Source: JAOUEA01 sp963825685
Lineage (GTDB): Bacteria > Actinomycetota > UBA4738 > HRBIN12
Length of the DNA stretch: 64,000 bases
Direction: 5' to 3'
NCBI GenBank assembly: GCA_963825685.1
Contig: CAWGUD010000009.1
Span: forward strand, 1 to 64,000
Part shown: positions 34,670-44,050 of the stretch, one piece after another
Layout: every line of letters begins with the position of its first letter
How positions within the stretch are numbered: position 1 is the first letter of the stretch
The notes under the pieces: model-generated
What the model was told of the DNA's origin: nothing
Seen by the model: only the letters and a program-made list of their open reading frames with translations
Databases searched by the model: none
Made by a program: the position numbers and the translations under genes

Positions 34670-36366
34670 GTGACCCGAGAACGATCCGTCGCTCCCCGCG
34701 TGGACCAAGGTCCTGGCGCTCGCGCTCGTCGCGGGCCTGCTCGTCACGCTGGTGGTGCAGCTGGCGTCCACCGAGACCGACCGCACCCGCGGCGCCGAGT
34801 CCGAGCGTCGTGGAGCGAGCCCTCGGCGGCAGCTCCTCGGCGTGCGACCTGCTTCCTCGGGAACTGCTGCGGGTCTGGGAGGGCACGAAGACGCCCGCGA
34901 GCGGCGAGATCCAGATCGTCGCCGCCGAGCCCGACTACGTGGGCGGCGGTCTCAGCCATGCCGGCCCGTGGGACTACGTGCAGGAGGTGCCGATCTTCTT
35001 CTACGGACCGGGGCGCGTCCCGGCGCTCGGTCGCGTCGAGGGCCGGGCGACGCTCGCCGACATCGCGCCGACGAACGCCGAGATGCTCGACTTCGACTTC
35101 GCGGCGCCCGACGGCCACGAGCTCACGCGGGCGCTGCTGCCCGCCGGCGAGCGCGCGGCCCCGCCGAAGCTGCTCGTGACGCTCGTGTGGGACGGCGCCG
35201 GCCGCAACGTGCTCGACGAGTGGCCCGAGGACTGGCCGTTCCTCTCGGGCCTCATCGACCGGGGCGTCTGGTTCGACGACGCCGAGATCGGGTCGTCGCC
35301 GTCGAACACCCCGCCGATGCATGCCACGATCGGCACGGGGGCATACCCACGCCGACACGGCGTGATCGACCTGTACCAGCAGATCGACGGGGAGATCGAC
35401 AAGCCTCAGCAGGACGGGCCCGGCACCCTGTTGCTGCCCACGCTGGCGGACCTCTACGACGTGGCCCACGGCAACGAGCCCCTCGTGGGCGTGATCGCCA
35501 CCCTCGGCGCCCACACGGGCATGGTGGGCCACGGGTCCCAGTGGGAGGGCGGCGACACCGACCTCGCGATCATGCGCGAGCAGGAAGACGCGAGCACCGG
35601 CGGCGACGAGGGGGACGCGTGGCAGCTCACGACGGGCATGGCCCCCTACTTCGAGATGCCCGACTACGTGAACGAGGTGCCCGGCCTCGAGCAGGATCTC
35701 CCGACCCTCGATCAGGAAGACGGGGTCGTCGATCAGGCATGGGGCGAGTACCCGTTCGACGCGCTCGACGACGGCTTCCAGACACCGGCGCGCACGCCCT
35801 ACCAGACACGGATCGTCGAGGAGGTCATCCGCCGGGAAGGGTTCGGCGCCGACGACGTGCCCGACCTGCTCTACGTCAACCTGAAGGCGGTCGACTCCGT
35901 GGGCCACATCTTCAGCGTCAACGGCGAGGAGATGGGCCAGACGCTCCGCTGGCAGGACGACGCCCTCGAGGATCTCGTCGGGTTCCTCGACGCCGAGGTC
36001 GGCGAGGGCGAGTGGGCGATGACGCTGACGGCCGACCACGGCCACCAGTACGACCCGGCGATCTCCGGAGCGCTGCCGATCGGCATCACGGCACTGACGG
36101 CGTTCATCGAGGACCGCTTCTCCGATCCCGCCGGACCCAGCGTCGTGCGGCGCGCGCGTCCCACCCAGATCTGGATGGACGAGCAGGCCCTCGCCGATGC
36201 CGGACACACGATCGACGAGGTCGCGGCGGCGCTCGCCGCCGCGACGCGCGAGGAGCTGTCGGGTGGCGCCGAGGTCCCCGGCGACCCGGACGCACTCGCC
36301 TTCTCAGCGGCCTTCCCGACGAGCGACCTCGCAGGCCTCGGGTGCCTGCCACCCGATCGATCGTGA
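34670..36366 (+). CDS. membrane-anchored phosphodiesterase paralog, with two frame breaks at the 5' end
   Basis: About 565 aa after repair, a tandem paralog of the preceding gene. From GTG 34670 the frame must change at about 34695 to read the anchor WTKVLALALVAGLLVTLVV. It must change again at about 34810 to enter the main body (VERALGGSSSACDLLPRELL). The main frame is open from there to 36366. Catalytic motifs are LVTLVWDGAG, SPSNTPPMHATIGTGAYPRR, DLLYVNLKAVDSVGHIF and TADHGHQYDP. The main difference from its neighbour is a transmembrane anchor in place of a lipobox. Substrate unknown. Confidence 0.78.
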
Positions 36367-36427
36367 CGGGCGACGCGTCGGCACCGACTGCTCGCGCCGC
36401 TCGCTCCACGTACCTGAGGCTCCGAAC

Positions 36428-36463
36428 GGCCGGGGCGACCCCCACGCAGAGGGACCCCCGGCC
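36428..36463. terminator. GC-rich hairpin after the phosphodiesterase pair
   Basis: GGCCGGGG (36428-36435) and CCCCGGCC (36456-36463) form an 8-bp stem with a 20-nt loop, 62 nt after the stop. There is no U tract, so termination is only suggested. Confidence 0.35.
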
Positions 36464-36517
36464 CCGCCCGCACCCGTCTCGCCGGGTGTACGCATAGGGG
36501 TGAGAAGGAGGTGCGTC

Positions 36518-37156
36518 ATGGTGGTCTCGACGACGAAGGCGCCCAAGGTGGACTACCGACGCGAGCTCGGCGACCTCTACGACGCTCGCGAGGACCCCTC
36601 GTTGGTCGACGTGCCGACGATCGACTACCTCATGATCGACGGCCACGGCGACCCGAACGGATCGACGGTGTTCACTCAGGCGGTGGAGGCGCTCTGCGCG
36701 GTCGGGTACGCCCTGAAGTTCCGCGTCCGCAAGCTCCCCGATGGCATCGACTTCGCGGTCATGCCGCTCGAAGGGCTCTGGTGGATCCCCAACGCCCGAG
36801 TCTGGGACTTCGACGACAAGTCCGACTGGGATTGGACGCTGATGCTGGCCCAGCCCCCCATCGTGACGTCGGAGCTGGTGATCGAGACCGAGGCCGCGGT
36901 CGGAGCCCGTCGGCAGATGGACGCGCTCGACCTCGTGCGATTCGAACCCTTCAGCGAAGGGAGCTGCGCGCAGGTATTGCACCGGGGTCCGTTCTCGGCC
37001 GAGCGGCCGGCGCTCGAGCGCCTGTACGAGTTCGTCAAGCGTGAGGGGTGCATGCCCGTCGGCAAGCACCACGAGATCTACCTGACCGATCCGCAGCGCA
37101 CCGCCCCCGAGCGCATGCGCACGATCATCCGCCAGCCGGTCACCCCAAGGGCCTGA
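36518..37156 (+). CDS. GyrI-like small-molecule-binding domain protein
   Basis: 212 aa soluble protein. DVPTIDYLMIDGHGDPNG, YALKFRVRKLPDGIDFAVMP and the late segment KHHEIYLTDPQRTAPERMRT match the stand-alone GyrI-like (SOUL/BmrR ligand-binding) proteins. Trp-rich segments (LEGLWWIPNARVWDF) could line a pocket. AAGGAGGTGCGTC before ATG 36518 is a strong ribosome-binding site. No DNA-binding domain is present. The ligand is unknown. Confidence 0.75.
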   Translation: MVVSTTKAPKVDYRRELGDLYDAREDPSLVDVPTIDYLMIDGHGDPNGSTVFTQAVEALCAVGYALKFRVRKLPDGIDFAVMPLEGLWWIPNARVWDFDDKSDWDWTLMLAQPPIVTSELVIETEAAVGARRQMDALDLVRFEPFSEGSCAQVLHRGPFSAERPALERLYEFVKREGCMPVGKHHEIYLTDPQRTAPERMRTIIRQPVTPRA

Positions 37157-37203
37157 CGACGACGACCGCGAGAACTCGTCAGCACGCCGTCCGAGGTGAA
37201 GGG

Positions 37204-37216
37204 TAGGCTCCTCGGC
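37204..37216 (+). promoter_or_regulatory. -10 box of leaderless promoter for the MoaD-like gene
   Basis: TAGGCT at 37204-37209 lies 7 nt before ATG 37217, supporting that start over GTG 37196. Confidence 0.45.
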
Positions 37217-37477
37217 ATGGCGGTGGTGTTGCTGCGAGCTCCCCTGTCGCAACGCGCGGGGAACACGTCGGACCACGACCTTCCCGGCTCGACCGTGGGC
37301 GAGGTCCTGCGTGAGCTGGAACGGCGGCACCCGCCCATCGTGGGCTGGATCCTCGACGAGCAGGGCAGGGTCCGCCCTCACGTGAACGTGTTCGTGAACG
37401 GGGAGCGCACCGGCGAGGCTTCGGCCGTCGAGCCGAGCGACGTCTTACATGTGCTCCCTTCGATCTCGGGAGGGTGA
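37217..37477 (+). CDS. MoaD/ThiS-family small sulfur-carrier-like protein
   Basis: 86 aa beta-grasp protein ending SISGG, the C-terminal diglycine that is adenylated and thiocarboxylated in MoaD/ThiS. The middle has HVNVFVNGERTG, as in MoaD. No moaE, thiG or adenylating enzyme is nearby. It is 3 nt from the next gene, a BNR-repeat protein, and the two are probably co-translated. Whether it serves molybdopterin synthesis or another sulfur transfer is open. Confidence 0.8.
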   Translation: MAVVLLRAPLSQRAGNTSDHDLPGSTVGEVLRELERRHPPIVGWILDEQGRVRPHVNVFVNGERTGEASAVEPSDVLHVLPSISGG

Positions 37478-37480
37478 GGC

Positions 37481-38552
37481 ATGACGGAGCTGTTGGTCGG
37501 AACGAAGAAGGGGCTGTTCGTGCTGCGGGGCGACCCGCAGGCGGGCGAGCCGTTCGAGATCGCCGCCAGGGCGTTCCCCGGCGACGTGGTGGAGTTCGCG
37601 ATGCGCGATCCGCGCAGCGGGCGCTACTTCGCGGGCCACACGTCGGGCTTCTACGGTCCGCGCCTCATGTACACCGACGATCCGACCGGGGAGTGGACCC
37701 AGGCCGAGGGTCCCGCCTTCCCCGAAGGGGGCGACGTGAGCCTCGAGCGCATCTGGATGATCAGGCCGGGCGAGGCCGACGGCCTGCTGTACGCGGGCGT
37801 GGCCCCCGCAGCGCTGTTCACGTCGACCGACGACGGCGCAGTCGTGGTCGCTCAACGAGGCGCTCTGGAAGGAACACCAGGCCGGTGATTGGCAGCCCGG
37901 CGCCGGGGGCCTCGCCCTGCACTCGATCTGCCCCTGGCCCGGCGATCCGCAACGGCTGGCGGTCGGCGTGAGCGCGGCCGGCGTGTGGATCACCGACGAC
38001 GGCGGGCAGACGTGGCGCACCGGGTACGACGGGCTCGTGCCCGAGTACATGCCCGAGGAAGCGCGAGAGGGCACGAACGCGCTCTGCGTGCACAACATGC
38101 ACCGGGCCCCGACCCGCCCCGAACGCCTCTTCATGCAGTTCCACGGGAACGTCTACCGCAGCGACGACGAGGGCTCGAGCTGGCAGGAGATCAAGGCAGG
38201 GCTCCCCAGCGGCTTCGGATTCCCGCTCGTGATCGACCCCTCCGATGCCGACAGCGCCTACGTGATCCCGCTGGTCGCCGACATCGACCGGGTGACCCCC
38301 GACGCCCGTGTGCGTGTGTTCGAGACGCGCGATGCAGGCTCGACGTGGACCGCGCACGGCGACGGCCTGCCGTCGAACGAGGCCTACCTCACCGTGCTGC
38401 GCCAGGCGTTCGGCTCGACCGGTCAGGGACCTGACATGCAGCTGTACTTCGGTGCGACGAGCGGCGACGTGTTCGGCTCCCCCGACGCCGGATCGTCGTG
38501 GTTCCAGGTGCACGAGCGTCTGGCGCCGGTGACGAGCGTCCGCGTGGCTTGA
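37481..38552 (+). CDS. BNR/sialidase-like beta-propeller protein, with a frame break
   Basis: About 357 aa after repair. Asp-box-like repeats (STDDGA, ITDDGGQTWRTGYDG, RSDDEGSSWQEI, ETRDAGSTWTAH, SPDAGSSWFQV) indicate a sialidase-type or photosynthesis-stability-factor-like propeller. The frame shifts at about 37832, where one extra base separates FTSTDDGA from SWSLNEALWKEHQAGDWQPG. There is no signal peptide, so it is probably cytoplasmic. Glycosidase catalytic residues are not apparent, and the coupling to a MoaD-like gene suggests a different job. Confidence 0.75.
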
Positions 38553-38568
38553 GGGATCGGCGTTCGGG

Positions 38569-38766
38569 TCAGTGCTCGCGAGGCTCGCGGCGTTCGATCC
38601 ACTCGCAGGGCCAGGCGATGAGCAGGGGCGAGCGGTCCCACACGACGTGCACGGCGCCGTCACCGACCTGTTGGATCACGCCTCGTTCCCCCGGAACCGG
38701 TGACTTGAGCACGGCTCCTTGGGGGCCGACGAAGGCCACGTGGTCGGCTGGTCGCATCGCTACCAT
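38569..38766 (-). CDS. small uncharacterised protein
   Basis: 65 aa. Third positions are strongly G/C-biased, which supports coding. RGVIQQVGDGAVHVVWDRSP suggests a small SH3-like barrel of the DUF1918 kind, but I cannot confirm this. It is convergent with the BNR-repeat gene. A second in-frame ATG at 38757 is possible. Confidence 0.5.
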   Translation of the reverse strand: MVAMRPADHVAFVGPQGAVLKSPVPGERGVIQQVGDGAVHVVWDRSPLLIAWPCEWIERREPREH

Positions 38767-38869
38767 GATTCGGGTATCGGCATCGACCGTCGGCCAGTTG
38801 AGCTATCGGCGTGTCCCCCGTTCGGCCGACACGCCGGACACCGCTCCCAGTGATGTCAGACCCCCGGGC

Positions 38870-38882
38870 TATCGTTCGGGTC
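38870..38882 (+). promoter_or_regulatory. -10 box of leaderless promoter for the 84-aa gene
   Basis: TATCGT at 38870-38875 lies 7 nt before ATG 38883. Confidence 0.4.
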
Positions 38883-39137
38883 ATGGCACAGGTCATCTCG
38901 CTCGACGACTACCGCACCCGCCGCAAGGGGCCGCTCGCGATCGCGATCGAGCGACTCGACCGAGCGGTGGCGCGCCTCGATCCGCTGGTGCACGACCGCC
39001 GAGGTCCGCTCTCGCCGTCGGTCGAGCGAGAGCTCGCGTTGATCGCTCGCGACGTGGGCGCCGCCCGCCCGCTGCAGGCGGCGATCCGGGCCGAGCGGCT
39101 GGCCGATCTCCTGGAGCACCCCGCCGCATCGGGCTGA
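38883..39137 (+). CDS. small helical protein of unknown function
   Basis: 84 aa, predicted mostly helical and charged (MAQVISLDDYRTRRKGPLAI). No family recognised. Strong third-position G/C bias and a leaderless-type -10 support it as a gene. Confidence 0.6.
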   Translation: MAQVISLDDYRTRRKGPLAIAIERLDRAVARLDPLVHDRRGPLSPSVERELALIARDVGAARPLQAAIRAERLADLLEHPAASG

Positions 39138-39353
39138 CCCGAGGTGCGCGAGCCGAGCCCGGGCATAGAGCGAGGGGAGCAGGTATCAAGCGTCTCGTCT
39201 GCACGTGCTCGGGCGCCGGCGGCGTGGCCCCCGGGGCCTGAGCATGCCTCCCGCGGCATGACTCGCGCGTGGGTTCTGCTCCCCTCGCGGGTACCTCTCG
39301 GCACCCGACTCGAACGTACACCCCGTCTCGGAACCGCGCAAACGCGGAGTCGG
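39138..39353. other. 216-bp convergent intergenic region with long inverted repeat
   Basis: A perfect 13-bp inverted repeat (GCGAGGGGAGCAG at 39170-39182, CTGCTCCCCTCGC at 39276-39288) encloses further stems: CATGCC/GGCATG (39243-39248 with 39255-39260) and a GGCCCC/GGGGCC palindrome at about 39227-39239. CCGCG-CAAA-CGCGG at about 39334-39347 could terminate the minus-strand HAD gene. No protein-coding signal is seen. It may be a bidirectional terminator region or a structured RNA. Confidence 0.4.
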
Positions 39354-40154
39354 TCAGCCCTCCGCTCGGTGCGTCCGAGACCGCAGCACGACCCAGACCA
39401 GCACCGCCGCGACCGCTGCCGCACCGGCCGCTGCCGCGATCGACGGCTTCGGGGGCGGCACCGCCTGGGCGATGCGCGTGCGCAGACGAACGGGTCGCCG
39501 GAAGTCGCGCACCTGCCACCCACGCTCCTCGGCCTCCCGGCGCAGGTCGCGGTCGGGGTTCACCGCGACCGGATGGCCGACGACCGAGAGCATCGGCAGA
39601 TCGGTGACCGAGTCGCTGTAGGCGTACGAGGCATCGAGGTCGATGCCGAGTCGTTCCGCGAGCCCCTCGATCGCCTCGGCCTTCTGATCCCCGTAGGCGT
39701 AGAACGCCAGCTCACCCGTGTACCGGCCGTCGTCGTCGATCTCGGCACGCGTCGCGATCACGCCGCTGGCGCCGAAGTGCTGACTCAGCGGACGCACGAC
39801 CTCCTCGGGCGAGCTCGAGACGATGTAGATGCGCCTGCCCTCGCTGCGGTGCAGGGCCATGAGATCGAGCGCCTCTTGGTACACGTACGGGTCGATCACG
39901 TCGAAGATCACCTCGCGCACCAGCGTCTCCACCTGATCCTGGTTCCAGCCCTTCGTGAGCGAGAGCATGCCCTCCTTGAGCCGCTCCATCTTGTCCTCGT
40001 CGGCCCCGACCAGCAGGTAGACGAGCTGGGCGTAGGCGCCCCGGAGCAGCTGGGATCTCGACACCATGCCCGCTCGATACAGGGGACGCGACAGGGCGAG
40101 CGACGACGACCGGGAGATGATCGTCTTGTCGAGGTCGAAGAACGCTGCTTCCAT
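39354..40154 (-). CDS. HAD-IB family phosphatase with C-terminal membrane helix
   Basis: 266 aa. The haloacid-dehalogenase motifs are present: D7 and D9 in AFFDLDKTI, Ser in IYIVSSSPEEVV, Lys in YGDQKAEAI, and YSDSVTDLPML. It belongs to the SerB/CicA-like HAD-IB group found in Actinobacteria. A helix near the C-terminus (AAGAAAVAAVLVWVVL) probably tethers it to the membrane, suggesting a phospholipid or lipid-linked substrate. ATG 40154 is chosen because the alternative ATG 40166 lies inside the likely -10 (TACGAT, 40170-40165). Confidence 0.82.
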   Translation of the reverse strand: MEAAFFDLDKTIISRSSSLALSRPLYRAGMVSRSQLLRGAYAQLVYLLVGADEDKMERLKEGMLSLTKGWNQDQVETLVREVIFDVIDPYVYQEALDLMALHRSEGRRIYIVSSSPEEVVRPLSQHFGASGVIATRAEIDDDGRYTGELAFYAYGDQKAEAIEGLAERLGIDLDASYAYSDSVTDLPMLSVVGHPVAVNPDRDLRREAEERGWQVRDFRRPVRLRTRIAQAVPPPKPSIAAAAGAAAVAAVLVWVVLRSRTHRAEG

Positions 40155-40170
40155 CGTGATTCCCATCGTA
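40155..40170 (-). promoter_or_regulatory. -10 box of the HAD phosphatase promoter
   Basis: TACGAT at 40170-40165 lies 10 nt before ATG 40154. Transcription would begin 1-4 nt ahead of the codon. Confidence 0.4.
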
Positions 40171-40210
40171 CGGTCGGTCGCCGACCTGGAGCCGTTCGAC
40201 CGACGAACCC

Positions 40211-40756
40211 CTAGCGGCGGACCCTCCCGAGCGTCGCGCGATACGTGGTGAGCCACGCGAGCTCGGCCTCGGCGAACGCTTCCTGCTGACGGAGCAGGGC
40301 GGCGGAGACGGCGCGACCGGGGTCGCGCTCCGCGGCGGTACGGTCGAGCTCGGTGCGCACGGCGTCGAGCAGGTCGCGAACCGATCGTTCGCGGGCGTCG
40401 GCAGCGGCTCTGGCGACGGAGGCCGGCACCACGTGCGCGAACCCGAGGCCCACGGCGGCCCGTGAGTCGATCGGCGCGAGAGCGGCGGCCATCTCGGTCA
40501 CGCCCTCAGCGAGGCGTTCGCGTCCCTGCTTCGTGATGCGGAAGACGCGCCGGTCCGGCCCGTCCCGTCCTTCCTGCGCCTTGCCCACGATCGATCCGTC
40601 GCGCTCCAGCCGCTTGAGCACCTGGTATGCGGATGCCCGGCTCAGCTCGGTCCAGAACCCCATGCTGCGGGAGCGGAAGCGCTCGAGCAGGTCGTAGCCG
40701 TGCATCGGCCCTTCCGCCAGCAACCCCAGCACCACGACCTCCACCTTCGTCGCCAT
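40211..40756 (-). CDS. PadR-family transcriptional regulator
   Basis: 181 aa. The PadR winged helix is clear (VVVLGLLAEGPMHGYDLLER, SAYQVLKRLERDGSIVGK, RRVFRITKQGRERL) and is followed by a C-terminal dimerisation helix region. It may repress itself: the AT-rich stretch just upstream (about 40772-40792) carries two TAGTC copies 15 bp apart. The downstream HAD gene starts 57 nt after its stop. The effector is unknown. Confidence 0.88.
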   Translation of the reverse strand: MATKVEVVVLGLLAEGPMHGYDLLERFRSRSMGFWTELSRASAYQVLKRLERDGSIVGKAQEGRDGPDRRVFRITKQGRERLAEGVTEMAAALAPIDSRAAVGLGFAHVVPASVARAAADARERSVRDLLDAVRTELDRTAAERDPGRAVSAALLRQQEAFAEAELAWLTTYRATLGRVRR

Positions 40757-40832
40757 CGCCTCTGCTCCTAGTCTGGATTGGATTAGTCGTCAGTGTACCG
40801 CGGCCGTCGGGGTGGACACCCGACCTGGCGGG

Positions 40833-40844
40833 TAGCCTTGTGCC
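40833..40844 (+). promoter_or_regulatory. -10 box of the selenocysteine tRNA gene
   Basis: TAGCCT at 40833-40838 ends 6 nt before the mature 5' end at 40845, so little or no 5' trimming would be needed. Confidence 0.45.
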
Positions 40845-40936
40845 GGAGGCGTCAGGGTTCCTGGTGGGCCCCGCGGTCTTCAAAACCGATGTGGGGGCGC
40901 ATGCTCCCAGGCGGGTTCGATTCCCGTCCGCCTCCG
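40845..40936 (+). tRNA. selC: tRNA-Sec (UCA anticodon)
   Basis: 92 nt. A GGAGGCG/CGCCTCC acceptor stem closes the molecule. The anticodon arm is CGGTCTTCAAAACCG with anticodon TCA. A long variable arm of about 20 nt (TGGGGGCGCATGCTCCCA) and a T arm GCGGG-TTCGATT-CCCGT follow. An 8th acceptor pair expected in bacterial tRNA-Sec would be a T-C mismatch here (40852/40928). The CCA end is not encoded. It reads UGA as selenocysteine when SelA, SelB and SelD are present; none of those genes is in the window. Confidence 0.9.
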
Positions 40937-40938
40937 CG

Positions 40939-43660
40939 ATGCGCGAGACCGAAGACGAGCGGGGCCGGTATCCGGCCCATCGAGAGACCGACGTCGTCCT
41001 GCGCGACGGCAGCACGGTGCACATCCGCCCCGCTCGGCCCGAGGATCGTGAACGCGTCGAGGATTACCTGATCGGGTTGTCGGACGAGTCCCGGCGCCTG
41101 CGCTTCTGGGGCATGTCGGTCGACATCACCGACGTGGCTGCCAGGGCGGTCGACGTCGACTACCTCGACCACCTGACCCTGCTCGCGTTCGCGGGAGGAC
41201 GTGACGGCACGGTCATCGGCGGCGCCCAGTACGTCCGCGAGGGCAGCTCGGCGCGGGCGGAGGTGAGCGTCAGCATCGCCGACGCCCTACAGGGCCACGG
41301 ACTCGGATCGATCCTGATCGCCCACCTCGCCCAGGCGGCCGAAGCCACCGGCATCGAGACCTTCGTGGCGCAGGTGCTGCCGGAGAACCACCGCATGATC
41401 GACGTGTTCCGGCGCACCGGGTTCGCGGTGCGCATCCGCGCGGTGCCCGGTGAGGTCGAGGTGGAGTTCCCCACCGAGATCACCGACGAGGCCGCGGAGC
41501 GCTACGAGGAACGGGAGGACGCGGCGGCGGCGGCGGCCGTGCGGCTGCTGCTGGAGCCGACGTCGGTCGCCGTGATCGGCGCGTCACGCGACCCTTCGTC
41601 GATCGGAGGCCGCCTGCTGCACAACCTGCTGTCGGGTCCGTTCCAGGGAGTGGTGTACCCCGTGAACCCCAGCGCGCCGGCGGTGCAGGGCGTGCCCGCC
41701 TACCCGTCGGTCGTCGACGTGCCCGGTGACGTCGAGGTCGCGTTCGTCGCGGTGCCCGCCGCCGGGGTCGTCGACGTCGCCCGCCAGTGCGCCGCCAAGG
41801 GCGTGCGCGGGCTGATCGTGATCTCGGCGGGATTCGGCGAGACCGGCCCCGAGGGGCTCGCGCGCCAGCACGATCTGCTCGACGTGTGCCGCGCCAGCGG
41901 CATGCGCCTGATCGGTCCGAACTGCATGGGCATCGTGAACACCGACCCCGAGCTCGTGCTGAACGGCACGTTCTCCACGGCATGGCCACCCTCTGGGCCG
42001 CGTGGGATTCCTGTCCCAGAGCGGCGCCCTCGGCCTCGCGGTGATGGGGCAGGCGGCGGCGCTCGGGCTCGGCCTGTCGACGTTCGTCTCGGTGGGCAAC
42101 AAGGCCGACGTCTCGGGCAACGACCTGCTCTGCTACTGGGAGCAGGACGATCGCACCGACCTGGTGATGCTGTACCTCGAGAGCTTCGGCAACCCTCGCC
42201 GGTTCGGACGGCTCGCTCGTCGCATCGGCCGCACGAAGCCCGTCGTGGTGGTGAAGTCCGGACGCAGCGCGGCAGGGCAGCGCGCGGCGTCCTCGCATAC
42301 CGGTGCCCTGCTGGCGGCCAGCGACACGACCGTCGACGCGCTCTTCCGACAGCACGGCGTGATCCGCACCGACACGCTCGAGGAGATGTTCGACGTCGCG
42401 ACGCTGCTGGCGAACCAGCCGGTGCCGGCCGGCGATCGCGTCGCGATCGTCACGAACGCGGGCGGACTCGGCATCCTGTGCGCCGACACGTGCGAGGCCA
42501 ACGGTCTGTCGGTGCCCGAGCTCGCTCCCGAGACGGTCGCCTCGCTCGAGTCGTTCCTGCCCGATGAGGCCTCGCTCTCGAACCCCGTGGACATGATCGC
42601 CTCGGCCACGCCCGCGGACTACGGGCAGGCGATCGGCACGGTCGCCGCCGATCCGAACGTCGACGCGATGATCGCGATCTACATCCCGCCGCTCGAATCC
42701 GACGCCCCTGCCGTCGCCACCGCGCTCGTGGACGCGATCACCAGCATCGACGGGCGTATCCCGGTCCTCACCTGCTTCATGTCGTCGCGCGGGTTGCCCG
42801 ATGCCCTGCGGACGCCCGGTCTCCGCATCCCGTCGTTCGCCTACCCGGAACAGGCCGCGATCGCCCTCGCCCACGCGACCGAACTCGGGGTGTGGCGCGC
42901 GAAACCCGAAGGGACCGTCCCGTCGTTCGAGGTGCGCGAGGACGAGGCGGCGGCGGTGATCGCGGATGCTCTGACGCGCGGGGAAGGGTGGCTCACCCCC
43001 GGGGAGGTCCGGGCCCTGCTCGACTGCTACGGGGTGCCCACCGCGCGACAGGTGCGCGCGTCCTCACCCGAGGAAGCCGGCGACGCGGCGGCGTCGTTCG
43101 GTTCGACGGTCGCGCTCAAGGCGATCGGCCCGGTCCACAAGACGGAGTCGGGCGCGGTCGTGCTCGATCTCTCCCCCGCCGACGTGCTGGAGTCGGCCAG
43201 GGCGATGACCGAGCGCGTGATCGCGGCCGGGGAGCCGTTCGACGGATTCCTCGTGCAGGAGATGGTGGCTCCCGGCGTGGAGATGCTCGTCGGCGCCGTG
43301 GCCGATCCTGTGTTCGGACCGGTGATCGCGGTGGGAGCGGGCGGGGTGACGGTGGAGCTCACACGCGACGTCGCCGTGCGGGTCGCGCCGCTCACCGATC
43401 TCGACGCCGACGAGATGGTGCGCTCGCTCGCGACGTTCCCTCTGCTCGACGGGTTCCGGGGCGCCGAGAAGGCCGACGTGGCCGCGCTCGCCGACGTGGT
43501 GCTGCGGCTGGGTGCGATCGCGACGGCGCACGACGCGATCGCGGAGATGGACTGCAACCCGGTCATCGTGCACGCCCACGGCGCCGTCGTCGTCGATGCG
43601 CGCATCTCGGTGCAGACACCGGCGCCCGCCACCCCGTTCGGCGCTCGCTCCCAAGGATGA
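40939..43660 (+). CDS. GNAT acetyltransferase fused to NDP-forming acyl-CoA synthetase, with a frame break
   Basis: About 907 aa after repair. The N-terminal GNAT domain (residues 30-180) has the acetyl-CoA loop LQGHGLGSILIAHL. Then come the CoA-binding domain (VAVIGASRDPSSIGGRLL), the succinyl-CoA-synthetase-like ligase domain (GFLSQSGALGLAVMG, VTNAGGLGILCADTCEANGL) and a C-terminal ATP-grasp domain (VALKAIGPVHKTESGAV). Proteins with both parts act as protein lysine acetyltransferases (Pat-like) or acyl-CoA ligases. The frame breaks at about 41996-42000, where a GGG seems to hold one base too many before RVGFLSQSG. ATG 40939 lies only 2 nt after the tRNA-Sec gene. Confidence 0.87.
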
Positions 43661-43714
43661 CCTCGAGGTGCCCGTCGACGCCGACCTCGCGCCGTCGCTC
43701 ACCGGAACCCGCGC

Positions 43715-43727
43715 TACCCTGGATGGC
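43715..43727 (+). promoter_or_regulatory. -10 box of leaderless promoter for the 106-aa gene
   Basis: TACCCT at 43715-43720 lies 7 nt before ATG 43728. Confidence 0.4.
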
Positions 43728-44048
43728 ATGAGCAGCGTGGAGCGCATCAAGCACCTGGCCGAGCGAGCCGACATCGCCGCCGAGGAACTCTTCGAGTTCC
43801 TCGAGTCGCCTTCGGGCCGGCGCATGCGCAACGTGCTCGCCGGAGCCGTGATCGTCTCCGTGCCGCTGATCATGCGCGTGCCCGGCCTGAAGCGGTCGCC
43901 CCTCGGCAGGCTGGTCGCCATGACCGGGGGCAGCGCGATCCTGATCGGCATCGCCGAGGCGATCCGCGACTGGGAGCGCAGCGAGTCGTCGAAGGGACGC
44001 AGGCGCTCCGTGATCGACGTGCCTCCTCCGACCTCTGAGGGCGGCTGA
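43728..44048 (+). CDS. small membrane-associated protein of unknown function
   Basis: 106 aa. A helical N-terminus (SSVERIKHLAERADIAAEEL) is followed by two short hydrophobic stretches (NVLAGAVIVSVPLIMRV and LVAMTGGSAILIGIAEAI) and a charged tail. No family recognised. It lies 2 nt from the convergent MFS gene. Confidence 0.6.
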   Translation: MSSVERIKHLAERADIAAEELFEFLESPSGRRMRNVLAGAVIVSVPLIMRVPGLKRSPLGRLVAMTGGSAILIGIAEAIRDWERSESSKGRRRSVIDVPPPTSEGG

Positions 44049-44050
44049 AG

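Noticed and set aside
39240..39345. A degenerate tRNA or tmRNA end in the convergent spacer
   Set aside because: A GTTCGAGT-like stretch is present on the minus strand, but no matching acceptor or T stem can be formed around it.
38569..44048. A genomic island anchored at the tRNA-Sec gene
   Set aside because: No integrase, attachment-site repeat of the tRNA 3' end or change in base composition was seen nearby.
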